This document shows, piece by piece, positions 18,086-28,046 of a stretch of 64,000 nucleotides of DNA (positions are counted from its first letter, which is position 1; every line of letters begins with the position of its first letter). The position numbers and the translations under genes are program-made. The notes beneath the pieces were generated by a model that did not search any database, was not told the origin of the DNA, and saw only the letters and a list, made by a program, of their open reading frames with translations. The stretch comes from Chloroflexus sp. Y-396-1 (GTDB taxonomy: Bacteria > Chloroflexota > Chloroflexia > Chloroflexales > Chloroflexaceae): assembly GCF_000516515.1 (NCBI RefSeq), contig NZ_KI911784.1:3696633-3760632 (forward strand). Reading direction: 5' to 3'.

Positions 18086-19321
18086 ATGACGACACTTTCC
18101 GTTGTGATACCGGCGTACAACGAAGAAGATGGAATTGCGGCTATTATCGAGCGAGTACTTGCTATCCGCCCGGCACTGAAAGAGGTTGGGATCGACGATC
18201 TCGAGTGTATTGTCGTTGACGATGGCTCGAAAGATCGAACTGCGGCAATTGTGCAGGGTTTCGGTGATCAAGTACGGCTGATTCGGCAGCAGAATCGCGG
18301 TTATGGTGGCGCACTGAAGACTGGCTTCAGCCAAGCGCGCGGAGAGCTGATCGGATTTCTCGATGCCGATAGTACCTATCCTCCCGAATACTTTCCCGCT
18401 ATGTGTAAAGTTGCTCTCGCGGGAGCAGATATTGTGATCGGTAGCCGGATGGCTGGCGAGCACAGCGAAATGCCATTGGTGCGTCGGATTGGGAATCTGA
18501 TCTTTGCCACGATGCTCTCGCTGGTAGCGGGTGTACGGATCAGTGACAGTGCAAGTGGTCAGCGCGTTTTACGCAGATCGATTCTCCCTATAATCTATCC
18601 ACTGCCAAACACCCTCGATTTTACACCGGCTATGAGTACCCGTGCCCTTCATGAAGGGCTACGCATGGTCGAGATTCCCATTCCCTACAAAGAGCGCGCC
18701 GGACGGAGCAAACTACACGTGATTCGCGACGGTCTCCGCTTCACTAAATCGATTGTCTGGACGGCACTAACGTATAATCCGGTGCGCATCTTCGGCGGAA
18801 TCGGTCTCTTGCTATTGCTGTTAGCCGGACTGATCATTGGGGGGCAGAGCCTTGGCATCGCCCTTGGCTTCCTGGGTGGTTGGTCATTCCCTCAACTCTT
18901 TGGCGCACTGGTGTTGGCTGTCGCCGGTGTGACCCTCTACACCACCGGTACCTCGTTTAGCTACCTGGTCACGCTGTTCCATAAACGGGCCATTCGCCAA
19001 GGTTTGTTCGGCCGGCGTGGTAACGGGCGACGGATCGAGCGCCACTACTGGTGGTTGGGATTACTGGCAATAGGTGGTGGACTCACAACTTATGTGGCGG
19101 CGGTTGCTTTTGATCTGACCAACCCTACCCTAGCACACTCGTGGTTTGCACCGGTTGTCAGTGCCATGCTCGTCTTGATGGGCGTTCAACTGGTCAGTGC
19201 CTGGGGTCTGGTGCGAGTTTTGGCCGAGCTAAGCCGACGTGAGATCGAGCAGGAAGCCGATCTGAATTGGACTTACACACCGCTCACGACACCGGTCGAA
19301 GCAGCAGCCCAGACAGCGTAA
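18086..19321 (+). CDS. GT2 glycosyltransferase with C-terminal membrane helices (DPM/ArnC-like)
   Basis: A 411-residue protein. The N-terminal GT-A domain has SVVIPAYNEEDGI, VVDDGSKDRT and a FLDADSTYPP (DxD) motif. A second half with hydrophobic segments near 235-260, 268-295 and 318-370 places it in the membrane. Such enzymes transfer a nucleotide sugar to polyprenyl phosphate, producing donors for GT39-type enzymes like those encoded at 21654 and 23196. A strong GGGGGAGGGG site is 5 nt upstream of the ATG. The TAA overlaps the ATG of the next gene by one base. Confidence 0.85.
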   Translation: MTTLSVVIPAYNEEDGIAAIIERVLAIRPALKEVGIDDLECIVVDDGSKDRTAAIVQGFGDQVRLIRQQNRGYGGALKTGFSQARGELIGFLDADSTYPPEYFPAMCKVALAGADIVIGSRMAGEHSEMPLVRRIGNLIFATMLSLVAGVRISDSASGQRVLRRSILPIIYPLPNTLDFTPAMSTRALHEGLRMVEIPIPYKERAGRSKLHVIRDGLRFTKSIVWTALTYNPVRIFGGIGLLLLLLAGLIIGGQSLGIALGFLGGWSFPQLFGALVLAVAGVTLYTTGTSFSYLVTLFHKRAIRQGLFGRRGNGRRIERHYWWLGLLAIGGGLTTYVAAVAFDLTNPTLAHSWFAPVVSAMLVLMGVQLVSAWGLVRVLAELSRREIEQEADLNWTYTPLTTPVEAAAQTA

Positions 19322-19863
19322 TGAAGGAAGCATCCGTGGAACCATTCTTCAGATGGAGCGAACAACATCTTGGCCAGAGCCACTATGTTCTCGGTTATCT
19401 GATAGTCTTGGTTAGCCACAACTGGCCGATCATCTTCGCGCTGGGGTCAGCACTATGGTTGAGTATTCGGCTCTACCGGACACCTACCCGTGCCAATGCG
19501 GTGTGGCTTTTTAGCGCATTGCTCTTTGGCTTAGGGTACGAATATGAAAAACACGTTGCCGGTGAACTCCACCAAGTCATCGATATGCTATTTGGCTACG
19601 AGATTGCCGGGTGGAATCGGCCTCTCCATATCCTGGTTGGGCCAGTGATTAACACTGGTTTCGTCTTAATGACACTCACTATGGTATTGCATGGTCTGCA
19701 ACTCTCGTTTGGATCGGCATTGACGACGCAACTCCGCCGTTTGTATCCTGCCCGCGTGAATAACACATCCGGCGGTATGACATTTTGTAAATCAGAAAAG
19801 GAAGAGGGGAGCAATGAGCGAGCAGGAAATGACTCCGGTTCAACCCAAGAAAGCACCAGGTGA
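19321..19863 (+). CDS. Small membrane protein of unknown function, coupled to the radical SAM gene
   Basis: About 180 residues with three or four hydrophobic segments (about 23-48, 60-75, 101-130), an acidic/aromatic loop (GYEYEKHVAGELHQVIDMLFGYE) and a hydrophilic C-terminus. No family is recognised. ATG 19321 overlaps the preceding TAA by one base. Its last 50 nt overlap the start of the radical SAM gene, and the residues coded there (GSNERAGNDSGSTQEST) are low-complexity, suggesting that the end is under weak selection. It may serve as a membrane partner of either neighbour, which is inference. Confidence 0.65.
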   Translation: MKEASVEPFFRWSEQHLGQSHYVLGYLIVLVSHNWPIIFALGSALWLSIRLYRTPTRANAVWLFSALLFGLGYEYEKHVAGELHQVIDMLFGYEIAGWNRPLHILVGPVINTGFVLMTLTMVLHGLQLSFGSALTTQLRRLYPARVNNTSGGMTFCKSEKEEGSNERAGNDSGSTQESTR

Positions 19864-21568
19864 CAAGCCGACAGGTATCAAGCTTGTGGCGCCTGCCCGT
19901 CCACATGAACGGGCAGGCGAGATCCGCTTTGTCGAAATGCCGCGTGAAAAGACTCCGCGGCTCGACGTGTTGGTGCTCAACCCACCATCACCTGACGGCG
20001 ATCTCTTCTTACGGGACATTGCCCGTGTCGGTCGTCGCACCCGTGACGGCATTATTTGGCCGCAAACCGCATTGGCCCAGATCGCCGCGGTCGTGAAAGA
20101 GGCTGGCTATACGGTCGAAGTCATTGATGCAATCGGGCTGATGATGGATTGGAAATCGTTCGAGAAATACATGTGGGAGAAGAAGCCGCGCTATATGATT
20201 ATCCACGCAACGGCTCCCACTTTAACGAACGACATGCGCACGACCTTCATCGGCAAAGCAGTGGGGACCATCACGATGGCGATCGGCACCCACGTCACCC
20301 CAATGACCCGTGAGACGCTTGAGGCGTACCCAACGCTCGACATCGTGGTACGTGGCGAGCCAGAATTAACCATTGTTGACGTCATTCGCACAATTGATCG
20401 GGTTGTCGAACAAGAGCGTGCTACCGAGACGGTAGCAGTTGGCAATCCCGATCTCACGCCACCGTGGCGCAAATTGCCCTTTCCCGATGCTTCCTATCTG
20501 ACAACACGCGGTCGATTTTTAGGTGTGCATCCCAAAATTATTGCCAAAGCACTCCGCGAAACTCTCGGCGTTGGCTACCGCGACGAACACGGTGAAGTGC
20601 GGATCAATCCCGACCGACCATTCATCGAAGACCTCGACACCCTACCCATTCCGCTTCACGATCAGTTACCGTGGCAACGTTACAAAGTTCCAATTGTTGG
20701 TGGCCCCTATACCTTCGTTCTCACCAGTCGCGGTTGCCCGGCCGGTTGCCGTTACTGTATCAAACATGTGACCTATCAGTCGAGTGTGCGTCATCGTAGC
20801 CCGCATCACGTCTTGCAAGAGATGGTGATGCTGAAGGAAATGGGGATGAAGCACATTCACTTTGAGGCTGACCTGTTTACCGTTAAAAAAGAGTTCGTCT
20901 ACGATCTCTGTCATACGATCATCAAAGAGGGTTTAAAGCTGCGCTGGAGCTGCAATAGCCGGGTAGATTTTGTTGATGAAGACGAGCTGCGTTTAATGCG
21001 CAAGGCTGGTTGTTTTATGATTGCCTGGGGATTGGAGAGTGGGAGTGAAGAGATTTTGAAGCGTGCTCGCAAAGGTACAACGGTAAAGCGGATCGAAGAG
21101 ACGATTGCTGCCAGTCATCGCGCCGGAATTATGAACTGGGGGTACTTTATCATTGGCCTACCCGGTGAGACGGTGGAAACGATTCAGCAGACCATTGCAC
21201 TCTCGAAGCGGCTGCCGCTCGATATTGCGCTTTTCCACATTGCCACCCCCTACCCCGGCACGCCATTCTATTACGAAGCCGTAGCTAATGGCTGGATTCG
21301 GATGAATCAGTGGGAAGACTATGATATGTACTCCCACACCGTCTTAAATTATCCCCACCTTAGTTCGTCCGATCTTGAGTATTGGGCCAAACGTGCTGCG
21401 CGTGAGTGGTCGTTACGGCCACGACCAATCATGACCTTCCTGAAGGGCGCCGCAAACCCAGAAACCTGGGGACAGCTCTGGCAAATCGGTGTCAATCACT
21501 TGAAGTGGATCGGTGCCAGCTTACACAATGAAGGACTGCGTCGGTTGAGCGGTAGCGGCACGATATAG
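19814..21568 (+). CDS. B12-binding radical SAM protein
   Basis: The 584-residue protein has an N-terminal cobalamin-binding-like domain (about 50-200, with VLVLNPPSPDGDLFLRD and an Rossmann-like VVRGEPELTIVDV) and a radical SAM core. The cluster-binding cysteines are Cys308, Cys312 and Cys315 in RGCPAGCRYC, the CxxxCxxC pattern. GLESGSEEILKRARKGTT and GYFIIGLPGET are conserved core segments. Class B radical SAM enzymes often methylate or rearrange unactivated carbons. In a polysaccharide cluster a sugar or polyprenyl-linked substrate is possible but not shown. AAGAGGGGAGCA precedes the ATG. Confidence 0.88.
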   Translation: MSEQEMTPVQPKKAPGDKPTGIKLVAPARPHERAGEIRFVEMPREKTPRLDVLVLNPPSPDGDLFLRDIARVGRRTRDGIIWPQTALAQIAAVVKEAGYTVEVIDAIGLMMDWKSFEKYMWEKKPRYMIIHATAPTLTNDMRTTFIGKAVGTITMAIGTHVTPMTRETLEAYPTLDIVVRGEPELTIVDVIRTIDRVVEQERATETVAVGNPDLTPPWRKLPFPDASYLTTRGRFLGVHPKIIAKALRETLGVGYRDEHGEVRINPDRPFIEDLDTLPIPLHDQLPWQRYKVPIVGGPYTFVLTSRGCPAGCRYCIKHVTYQSSVRHRSPHHVLQEMVMLKEMGMKHIHFEADLFTVKKEFVYDLCHTIIKEGLKLRWSCNSRVDFVDEDELRLMRKAGCFMIAWGLESGSEEILKRARKGTTVKRIEETIAASHRAGIMNWGYFIIGLPGETVETIQQTIALSKRLPLDIALFHIATPYPGTPFYYEAVANGWIRMNQWEDYDMYSHTVLNYPHLSSSDLEYWAKRAAREWSLRPRPIMTFLKGAANPETWGQLWQIGVNHLKWIGASLHNEGLRRLSGSGTI

Positions 21569-21653
21569 AGCGACTCGTATCAACTATCTCGTACTCCGTG
21601 GCTGGCGCGCTATGTCGCCACGCCACTGGGTTGTTGTTGGCTTCGGAGACACT

Positions 21654-23177
21654 ATGGGCAGGCAGCTTTCCACCAACACGTTCAACCCAGTGTCAATATT
21701 GGTGCATGCTGGTGAACGAGTTGCCGCACTCGTGCTGATCGTTACCATTGTTATGCTGGCATTCGTTAATCTTCCGTATGCACCACGTACATGGTTTGAT
21801 GAAGGATCACATCTGCACGTCCCCGAGACGTTGATCCGCTATGGTGTCTATGCCGACATTAGCAGCGAAGGGTTCCGTTACTTCGGACCGACAATCGGGG
21901 TTGGACCGACGGTTATGATCCCGATTGCTCTGGTCTTTCGCCTTGTCGGGATTGATCTGCTGGCGGCACGCCTGGTGATCGTGGTGTATTTGTTGGCTGC
22001 CCTCTGGATCTTTTACCGGCTTGCACACCGTCTACACGGCAAGTCCCTTGCTTTATTGACTGTCTTGCTCTTAATCGCGTCACGTACCCGTGGATTTGAG
22101 GGCATGATCGAGTACGGACGTCAGGTATTAGGCGAAGTACCAGGACTGGCCTGGCTTGGCGTAGGGTTGCTGGCGTACACCGGTGCAGTGTTGCATCCAG
22201 AGCATCGCCGTCGCAATGCACTACTTGCCGGAATCGGCTTTGGACTGGCCTTGATCACGAAAAACCAATTTGCTCTGGTTGTTGCCCCATCGCTTTTGTT
22301 GTTAGCGTTTCTTGACTGGCGATTTTTTCGCGTTGGTGACTGGTGGTTACGCCTTGCACCGCCGATCATCGCCGGTAGCATGTTTGCTGGTTGGATGCTG
22401 ATCATGCTCGTTTTTCTTGGCCCGGCTGATTTCAGTGCCAATCTGGGTAAAACGCGCCAGGCAGCAGGTGGGGCCATCTTTGTCTTTGCCATTGACGCCA
22501 GTGCACGAGCGATCCGCTATCTGGTGCAAGTGTACGGTGGTTTACTCATTCCGGCACTATTGTACAGTCTCTGGCGTTGTCGTCAGCGCAATGCCAGGGC
22601 CTTCGCCGAACTAGTACCAACATTGCTTGCCGTCCTCTGGCTGAGCTGGTACCTGGTTTCTCTTGGCTGGCCCCGTTATGCCTTTCCAGCCGTTGCGCTC
22701 GGTGCACCAGCAGTAGCCCGCATGATTGGTGATCTGCTGAACTGGCTCTGGAATCGCCGTCAACCTCTGTTCGCTGCGGCGATCGGCATGTATCTCATCC
22801 TGGTCGTTGGCTTCTCGCTCAGCTTAACTGCTCAGGTTGTCTTTCGTCCAGATGACTCAGCCCAACGCATGGCAGCTTTTCTCAATCAGCATGTGCCTAC
22901 CACGGTCATTATTGAGACGTGGGAACCAGAGCTAGCCGTCTTTACCGATCACAACTATCACTACGTTCCAACTGAACTGCTGGATGGAGCCGTTCGTCAT
23001 GCCTGGTTGGGTGGGCCACCGGTTATCTACGACGGTTTAGCCAACAGGCCACCGTATGTTCTTACCGGCGCCTTTAGCACGTATACCGGAATCTACAACA
23101 ATGAACACTTGCAACGTGACTATATCCCGCTTTACAGGGTCGGGCCTTACACCCTGTGGCAGCGAAGGGCACCCTGA
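21654..23177 (+). CDS. GT39-like polytopic membrane glycosyltransferase
   Basis: About 507 residues with many membrane spans and the GT-C signature in the first loop, APRTWFDEGSHLHVPETLI, where Asp-Glu would be the catalytic acids. The C-terminal 120 residues form a soluble tail (PTTVIIETWEPELAVF... LYRVGPYTLWQR). ATG 21654 is chosen because GGAG ends 5 nt before it; ATG 21612 would add 14 residues. The segment LIPALLYSLWRCRQ closely resembles the start of the truncated copy at 35670, so that remnant is a relative of this protein. It presumably takes lipid-phosphate sugar from a GT2 enzyme and acts on the outer face. Confidence 0.8.
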   Translation: MGRQLSTNTFNPVSILVHAGERVAALVLIVTIVMLAFVNLPYAPRTWFDEGSHLHVPETLIRYGVYADISSEGFRYFGPTIGVGPTVMIPIALVFRLVGIDLLAARLVIVVYLLAALWIFYRLAHRLHGKSLALLTVLLLIASRTRGFEGMIEYGRQVLGEVPGLAWLGVGLLAYTGAVLHPEHRRRNALLAGIGFGLALITKNQFALVVAPSLLLLAFLDWRFFRVGDWWLRLAPPIIAGSMFAGWMLIMLVFLGPADFSANLGKTRQAAGGAIFVFAIDASARAIRYLVQVYGGLLIPALLYSLWRCRQRNARAFAELVPTLLAVLWLSWYLVSLGWPRYAFPAVALGAPAVARMIGDLLNWLWNRRQPLFAAAIGMYLILVVGFSLSLTAQVVFRPDDSAQRMAAFLNQHVPTTVIIETWEPELAVFTDHNYHYVPTELLDGAVRHAWLGGPPVIYDGLANRPPYVLTGAFSTYTGIYNNEHLQRDYIPLYRVGPYTLWQRRAP

Positions 23178-23195
23178 GCAGGAAAAGGAACGTCG

Positions 23196-24686
23196 ATGTA
23201 TCGGTTTTGGCTTATTGTAGTGCTGCTCTTTTGTAGCTACGCTTACGTCTTACCACGTTGGTCAGACTGGAATCAGAATTCACGCTTAAATCTGGTGCTG
23301 GCCCTGGTTGACGATGGCAGCCCACGGATCGACCGTTATGTCGAAAATACGGGGGATTATGCGATATACAACGGTCATGCCTATACTGATAAGCCACCGG
23401 GTCTGTCATTTTTGGGTGTGCCAATCTACGTGATGATGCGACCACTTCTCGATGCGCCACCGGTACGAACACAGTTAGAGCGAATCGGTGCTCGGTTCGA
23501 GAAGACCCTGAATCCAGAGGGTAGTGGCTTACGGATTGATAAGATTCGTTTTGCCCTGATCCAGTATGCGCTAACGCTTGTTCTCGTCGCGTTACCATCC
23601 GCTTTGTTTGGTGGTCTTTTCTTTCTCGTCTTACGACGGCTAGGCGTCGCTCCAATTCCAGCCAGCGTTGGCACTCTTGCCTATGGGTTGGCAACTAGTG
23701 CTGCCCCTTACGCTGGTAATTTCTACGCGCACCAACTGGTGGCAGTGCTACTCTTCACCGCCTTCATCCTGTCCTGGTCACCACCATCAGGTTGGTCACC
23801 CGTTGTTAGCGGTGTAGTAGTGGGGCTGCTACTGGGTTGGGCTGTGATCAGTGAATATCCGACTGCACCGGCAGCAGCAGTTATAGGGCTGTACGCAGTC
23901 TACCGACATGGATGGCGCTGGCTGGTCTCGCTGACCCTGGGCGGATCGTTCCCTATTGCACTGCTGGTAATGTACGATCTTGCCGCCTTCGGCACACCAT
24001 GGCCAATAGGCTATGCCTATTCGGCGCTCTGGCAAGAGCAGCACCATACCGGATTTATGAGTCTGGTCGGACCACAGTGGGAGGCGATCTGGGGACTGAC
24101 CTTCAGTGATTTTCGTGGTCTATTCTTTCGGGCGCCGTGGTTGTTACTGGCGATCCCTGCCTACTGGATCGGATGGAGACAAAGAACGCATCGTGCCGAG
24201 TGGTGGGTACTCTTGCTGGTGCCGCTCAGCTTCCTGCTCTTTTACGGCTCGTCGATCATGTGGTGGGGTGGTTTTGCAGCCGGACCACGCTATATTGTGC
24301 CGATGATCCCTTTCCTTGCCCTCCTGGCTATGCTCTTTATTGCATCGGTCTGGTCTCATCCTGGATGGTGTACTGGCATCTTGATCCTGATGGCCTCCTC
24401 GTTTGGGTTGATCTGGATGGAGGCAACCGCTACACAGCTCTTCCCCACCGACTCAATCCGTTCGCCCTGGTCTGACTATGTCATTCCAGCGTGGAGGAGG
24501 GGCGATATTGCCCGTAATCTGGGCATGGTTCTGCAATTGGAAGGGCCATGGAGTCTGGCGCCACTCCTGCTGCTGATCACAACTGGTGTCATTGTCCTCT
24601 TCCGCTCGCTACCCGGAGATCGGCCCACTGCCACGACGATGCAACCAACGCTCGTATCGCTACCTATCGTACCGCCACAGGGGTGA
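23196..24686 (+). CDS. Polytopic membrane glycosyltransferase (GT39-like)
   Basis: A 496-residue membrane protein. After a signal-anchor-like helix (FWLIVVLLFCSYAYVL) the first loop contains QNSRLNLVLALVDDGS, then GHAYTDKPPGLSFLGVP, a motif shared by a subgroup of GT39 proteins. About ten further hydrophobic segments follow. Start ATG has AAGGAA about 6 nt upstream and is 18 nt after the preceding gene, so the two membrane transferases are co-transcribed. Donor and acceptor are unknown. Confidence 0.75.
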   Translation: MYRFWLIVVLLFCSYAYVLPRWSDWNQNSRLNLVLALVDDGSPRIDRYVENTGDYAIYNGHAYTDKPPGLSFLGVPIYVMMRPLLDAPPVRTQLERIGARFEKTLNPEGSGLRIDKIRFALIQYALTLVLVALPSALFGGLFFLVLRRLGVAPIPASVGTLAYGLATSAAPYAGNFYAHQLVAVLLFTAFILSWSPPSGWSPVVSGVVVGLLLGWAVISEYPTAPAAAVIGLYAVYRHGWRWLVSLTLGGSFPIALLVMYDLAAFGTPWPIGYAYSALWQEQHHTGFMSLVGPQWEAIWGLTFSDFRGLFFRAPWLLLAIPAYWIGWRQRTHRAEWWVLLLVPLSFLLFYGSSIMWWGGFAAGPRYIVPMIPFLALLAMLFIASVWSHPGWCTGILILMASSFGLIWMEATATQLFPTDSIRSPWSDYVIPAWRRGDIARNLGMVLQLEGPWSLAPLLLLITTGVIVLFRSLPGDRPTATTMQPTLVSLPIVPPQG

Positions 24687-24690
24687 ACGT

Positions 24691-25926
24691 ATGCGGATTT
24701 TGTTGTTAACCCTGATCGCGCCCTATCCACCTGACAGTGGTCCCAAAATCAAGACCTACAACGTCTTGCAATACCTTTGTGAACGACATGAGGTCACACT
24801 GGTCTCGCTGGTACGTAGCGTTCAAGAACAGGTAAACGCCGAATCGCTACGTCGGATCTGTCGTGAGGTGTACACAGTTCCCTTTCGCCGCTCACGCTGG
24901 AAAGATGCGCGTTTTCTGGCGATCAGTGCACTCACGGGCGCCTCGTTTATTCTCAGTCGAGATGCCTCACCCGAACTACAGCGACTCCTCCACAGACTGA
25001 CAACGCGAGAACATTTTGACATTATCCACGCCGACCAGCTCAATATGGCTCCTTTCGCCGTCGATCTGCCCGGTGGCGCCCGCATCGTCGATCAACATAA
25101 TGCCGTGTGGACTATCGTGGCGCGGATGGCAGCTCGCTCACATCTGGTGCAACGGATCGGGTTACAGATCGAGGCCCGTCGGTTGCGCCGTGCCGAGGCA
25201 CGGCTGTGCGCCCGTTTCGACGGGATGCTAACGGTGAGTGAGCCAGATTACACTTTTCTTAAGTTAGCGGCGGCTGAATCTGGCGTAACCTTGCCACCAA
25301 CAGCGATTATTCCCATCGCTATCGATACTCGCGAAGAGGTGTTTGTTCATCGCAATGCGTACCCTGACACTATTCTGAGCATGGCTACGATGTTCTGGCC
25401 ACCAAATGTTGATGGTGTCCTCTGGTTTGCCCGGGAAGTATGGCCGCTGGTCAAACAGGTAGTCCCAAACGCCAGAGTAGCGCTGGTCGGCGCACGACCA
25501 CCGGCAGCCGTACAGCGTCTGACTGCCGATCCGGCTATTGAAGTGCCGGGCTATGTTGCCGATCCACGTCCATACTTTGCCCGAACGGCAGCTCTCATTG
25601 TGCCGGTCCATGCTGGCGGTGGTATGCGGGTCAAAATCCTGGAGGCGTTGGCCCGTGGTCTACCAATCGTCTCGACCACCATTGGTTACGAGGGGATTGA
25701 TGTCGTTCCTGGTCAGCATCTCCTCGTAGGTGATAACCCGACCACATTCGCCGGCGCGTTGATTCAACTCCTCCGGCGCCCTGAACTAGGCAGACAGTTG
25801 GCCGAGCAGGGGCGAAGATTAGCCATCGAGCGTTACGATTGGCGGGTTGTTTGTCCGGCGATTGATCACCTGTATGCAACTGCATTGCAACGAGCGCATA
25901 GTGTAGCAAGTGGGTCATTACGATGA
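24691..25926 (+). CDS. GT4-family glycosyltransferase
   Basis: About 411 residues with the GT-B two-domain pattern: MRILLLTLIAPYPPDSGPK at the N-terminus, HADQLNMAPF, then TILSMATMFWPPNVDGVLWF and a C-terminal VPVHAGGGMRVKILEALARGLPIVSTTIGYEGI donor-binding stretch with the typical E-x7-E region. ATG 24691 is only 4 nt after the previous stop; the frame open from 24586 overlaps that gene and lacks the usual start of the fold. The stop overlaps the next start (ATGA), and both are related GT4 enzymes, as in sequential sugar addition. Confidence 0.85.
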   Translation: MRILLLTLIAPYPPDSGPKIKTYNVLQYLCERHEVTLVSLVRSVQEQVNAESLRRICREVYTVPFRRSRWKDARFLAISALTGASFILSRDASPELQRLLHRLTTREHFDIIHADQLNMAPFAVDLPGGARIVDQHNAVWTIVARMAARSHLVQRIGLQIEARRLRRAEARLCARFDGMLTVSEPDYTFLKLAAAESGVTLPPTAIIPIAIDTREEVFVHRNAYPDTILSMATMFWPPNVDGVLWFAREVWPLVKQVVPNARVALVGARPPAAVQRLTADPAIEVPGYVADPRPYFARTAALIVPVHAGGGMRVKILEALARGLPIVSTTIGYEGIDVVPGQHLLVGDNPTTFAGALIQLLRRPELGRQLAEQGRRLAIERYDWRVVCPAIDHLYATALQRAHSVASGSLR

Positions 25927-27131
25927 AAATCCTTTTTGTCGCACCATACACACCCTCGCCAATTCGAGTACGACCCTACCAGTTTATTCGCCATCTGGCC
26001 CAACGCGGACATGTCATCACGTTAGTTTGTGTCGCCGATAACATTTCAGCTTTGAACGAACTACGCTCTTTCTGTTGGCGAGTGGTTAGCGTACCGATAC
26101 ACGCAAGAGATCACATACTGGCCTATATACGGGCCCTTCCCTCTCCATTACCGTTTCAGGCTGCCCATTGTTTGGCGCCGGCGATGATTACCGCAGTGGT
26201 TCGAGAGCTACAGCGTACTGACTATGATCTGATCCACATTGAACATCTCCGCGCCGCCGAAATTGGCCTGGCAGCGTTACGACGATGCAGTTTCGGCCCG
26301 CCTATCGTGCTTGACGCCGTAGATAGTATCGGCCTGTTATTTGAACGCACATTTCGTCGTAGCAGCAGCCTGAGCGGTCGCTTACGGGCACTGATTGATC
26401 TGGCGCGCACGCGCCACTACGAAGCGGCGTATACCCATCGCTTTGCAACAGTATTCGTCACCTCCCCTGAAGACGCTTGGGCGCTAAAAACACTCAACCG
26501 GTCGCTGACCGATACCGGCAACGCACCGGTGATCGTCGTACCGAATGGAGTCGATCTCAACTACTTTCAACCGTATACCGGCCCACGTCAGCCGGCGAAC
26601 CTGGTTTTCACCGGTAAGATGAGCTATCACGCCAATGAGGCTGCCGCCCGCTATTTGATTGAAGCGATTATGCCGCGGGTCTGGGCGGTTCGGCCTGAGA
26701 TTACCGTTACGCTGGCCGGTGCTGAACCAGGAGCGCGAATTCGCGCATATGCCACCGATCCACGGATCACCGTCACTGGGGCAGTGCCCGATTTACGGCC
26801 CTACCTGAATCAGGCTACCATCGCAGTGGCCCCCATTCGTTACGGCGTTGGTGTGCAAAACAAAGTGCTTGAGGCAATGGCAACCGCAACTCCGGTCGTT
26901 GCGGCGCGTCAGGCTACAGTGGCTCTGCACGTGGAGCCAGGTCGTGACCTGATCGTAGCCGATGAGGCTGATGAATTTGCCCGTGCCATTCTGAGCTTGC
27001 TTACCGACCATGAACGACGTGTCAGGCTCGGCTACGCCGGAAGAGCGTATGTCGAACAACATCATGACTGGCAACAGAGCGTTGCTCAACTGGAAGATAG
27101 CTACTGCGCAATTACCCGTAGAGTACTATAA
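25923..27131 (+). CDS. GT4-family glycosyltransferase
   Basis: 402 residues, a GT-B fold: MKILFVAPYTPSPIRVRPY, DLIHIEHLRAAE, VVPNGVDLNYF, LVFTGKMSYHANEAAARYL and VAPIRYGVGVQNKVLEAMATATPVVA. It resembles the preceding gene product and overlaps it by 4 nt, so the pair probably arose by duplication or acts in sequence. The substrate is unknown. A 136-bp gap follows, the first in this stretch large enough for an internal promoter, but no clear -10/-35 pair was seen. Confidence 0.85.
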   Translation: MKILFVAPYTPSPIRVRPYQFIRHLAQRGHVITLVCVADNISALNELRSFCWRVVSVPIHARDHILAYIRALPSPLPFQAAHCLAPAMITAVVRELQRTDYDLIHIEHLRAAEIGLAALRRCSFGPPIVLDAVDSIGLLFERTFRRSSSLSGRLRALIDLARTRHYEAAYTHRFATVFVTSPEDAWALKTLNRSLTDTGNAPVIVVPNGVDLNYFQPYTGPRQPANLVFTGKMSYHANEAAARYLIEAIMPRVWAVRPEITVTLAGAEPGARIRAYATDPRITVTGAVPDLRPYLNQATIAVAPIRYGVGVQNKVLEAMATATPVVAARQATVALHVEPGRDLIVADEADEFARAILSLLTDHERRVRLGYAGRAYVEQHHDWQQSVAQLEDSYCAITRRVL

Positions 27132-27267
27132 AGAAATTCTCATATAACGGTCACACATTTTTAGAGGAACTTTAGTTTGGACGTAGATAATCTAACCAGC
27201 ATTCTAATCACTCTTCCATCTTGCCATCATACCTCCAAGCAGTTTACTCTTTCGGTAGGAGCTAGCT

Positions 27268-28020
27268 GTGGCACACTACGATATTTCCATTGTCATTCCC
27301 TGTTATAACGAAGCCGAAGGCTTATCGGTCATGCGTGACCGGCTCGTGCAGGCATTGCCTCTCGTGGGTGAACGCGGACGGGTACAACTGGTATTGGTCA
27401 ATGACGGTAGTCGTGACAGAACGGGCGAGTTGCTGGAACAGACCTTTGGTTCCTGGCCCGATACCGTGATCGTCCATCACGCAACAAACCGAGGCCTTGG
27501 CGCTGCCCTGCGTACCGGTTTCGCCCATGCCACCGGTGAGATCATTGTCACCTGTGACAGTGATGGCACCTACCCGTTTAGTGAAATACCTGCCCTCCTG
27601 GATCATCTCACACCTGATGTCGATCTGGTAACTGCTTCACCGTACCATCCTGGCGGCGGTATCGAGAATGTGCCTGCATACCGGGTCTTCATCAGCAAAT
27701 CGGCCTCGCTCTGTTATCGATTGCTGGTTGATGCGCGTATTCATACCTACACTGCCCTCTTCCGTGCCTGCCGCCGCCATGTCATCGATCACATTACCAC
27801 CCATGCAGATGGCTTTCTGATGGTCACTGAGTGGCTGGTTGAAGCTCTGCTCAGCGGGTATCGTGTTGCTGAATATCCGACTACGCTACGGGTTCGGCAA
27901 TACGGGCAATCGAAAGCACGGGTCTGGCAAATCACGAAAACGCACATTCGCTATATGACCGGCATTCTCCAGCGTCGCTTGATTCAACCACGAACAAAGG
28001 CCATTTCACACGGTGGATAA
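27268..28020 (+). CDS. GT2 glycosyltransferase (polyprenyl-phosphate sugar synthase type)
   Basis: 250 residues with the GT-A motifs DISIVIPCYNEAEGL, LVNDGSRDRT, GLGAALRTGFAHATG and TCDSDGTYPFSEI (DxD). The C-terminal half contains ECPTTLR-like AEYPTTLRVRQYGQSKA, as in dolichol-phosphate mannose synthases without membrane helices. The start is GTG with AGGAG (27257-27261) 6 nt upstream. Its next neighbour is an ArnE/F-like small transporter, a pairing typical of lipid-linked sugar synthesis followed by flipping. Confidence 0.85.
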   Translation: MAHYDISIVIPCYNEAEGLSVMRDRLVQALPLVGERGRVQLVLVNDGSRDRTGELLEQTFGSWPDTVIVHHATNRGLGAALRTGFAHATGEIIVTCDSDGTYPFSEIPALLDHLTPDVDLVTASPYHPGGGIENVPAYRVFISKSASLCYRLLVDARIHTYTALFRACRRHVIDHITTHADGFLMVTEWLVEALLSGYRVAEYPTTLRVRQYGQSKARVWQITKTHIRYMTGILQRRLIQPRTKAISHGG

Positions 28021-28046
28021 AGTGATCATCACCAATGAGGGATTCA

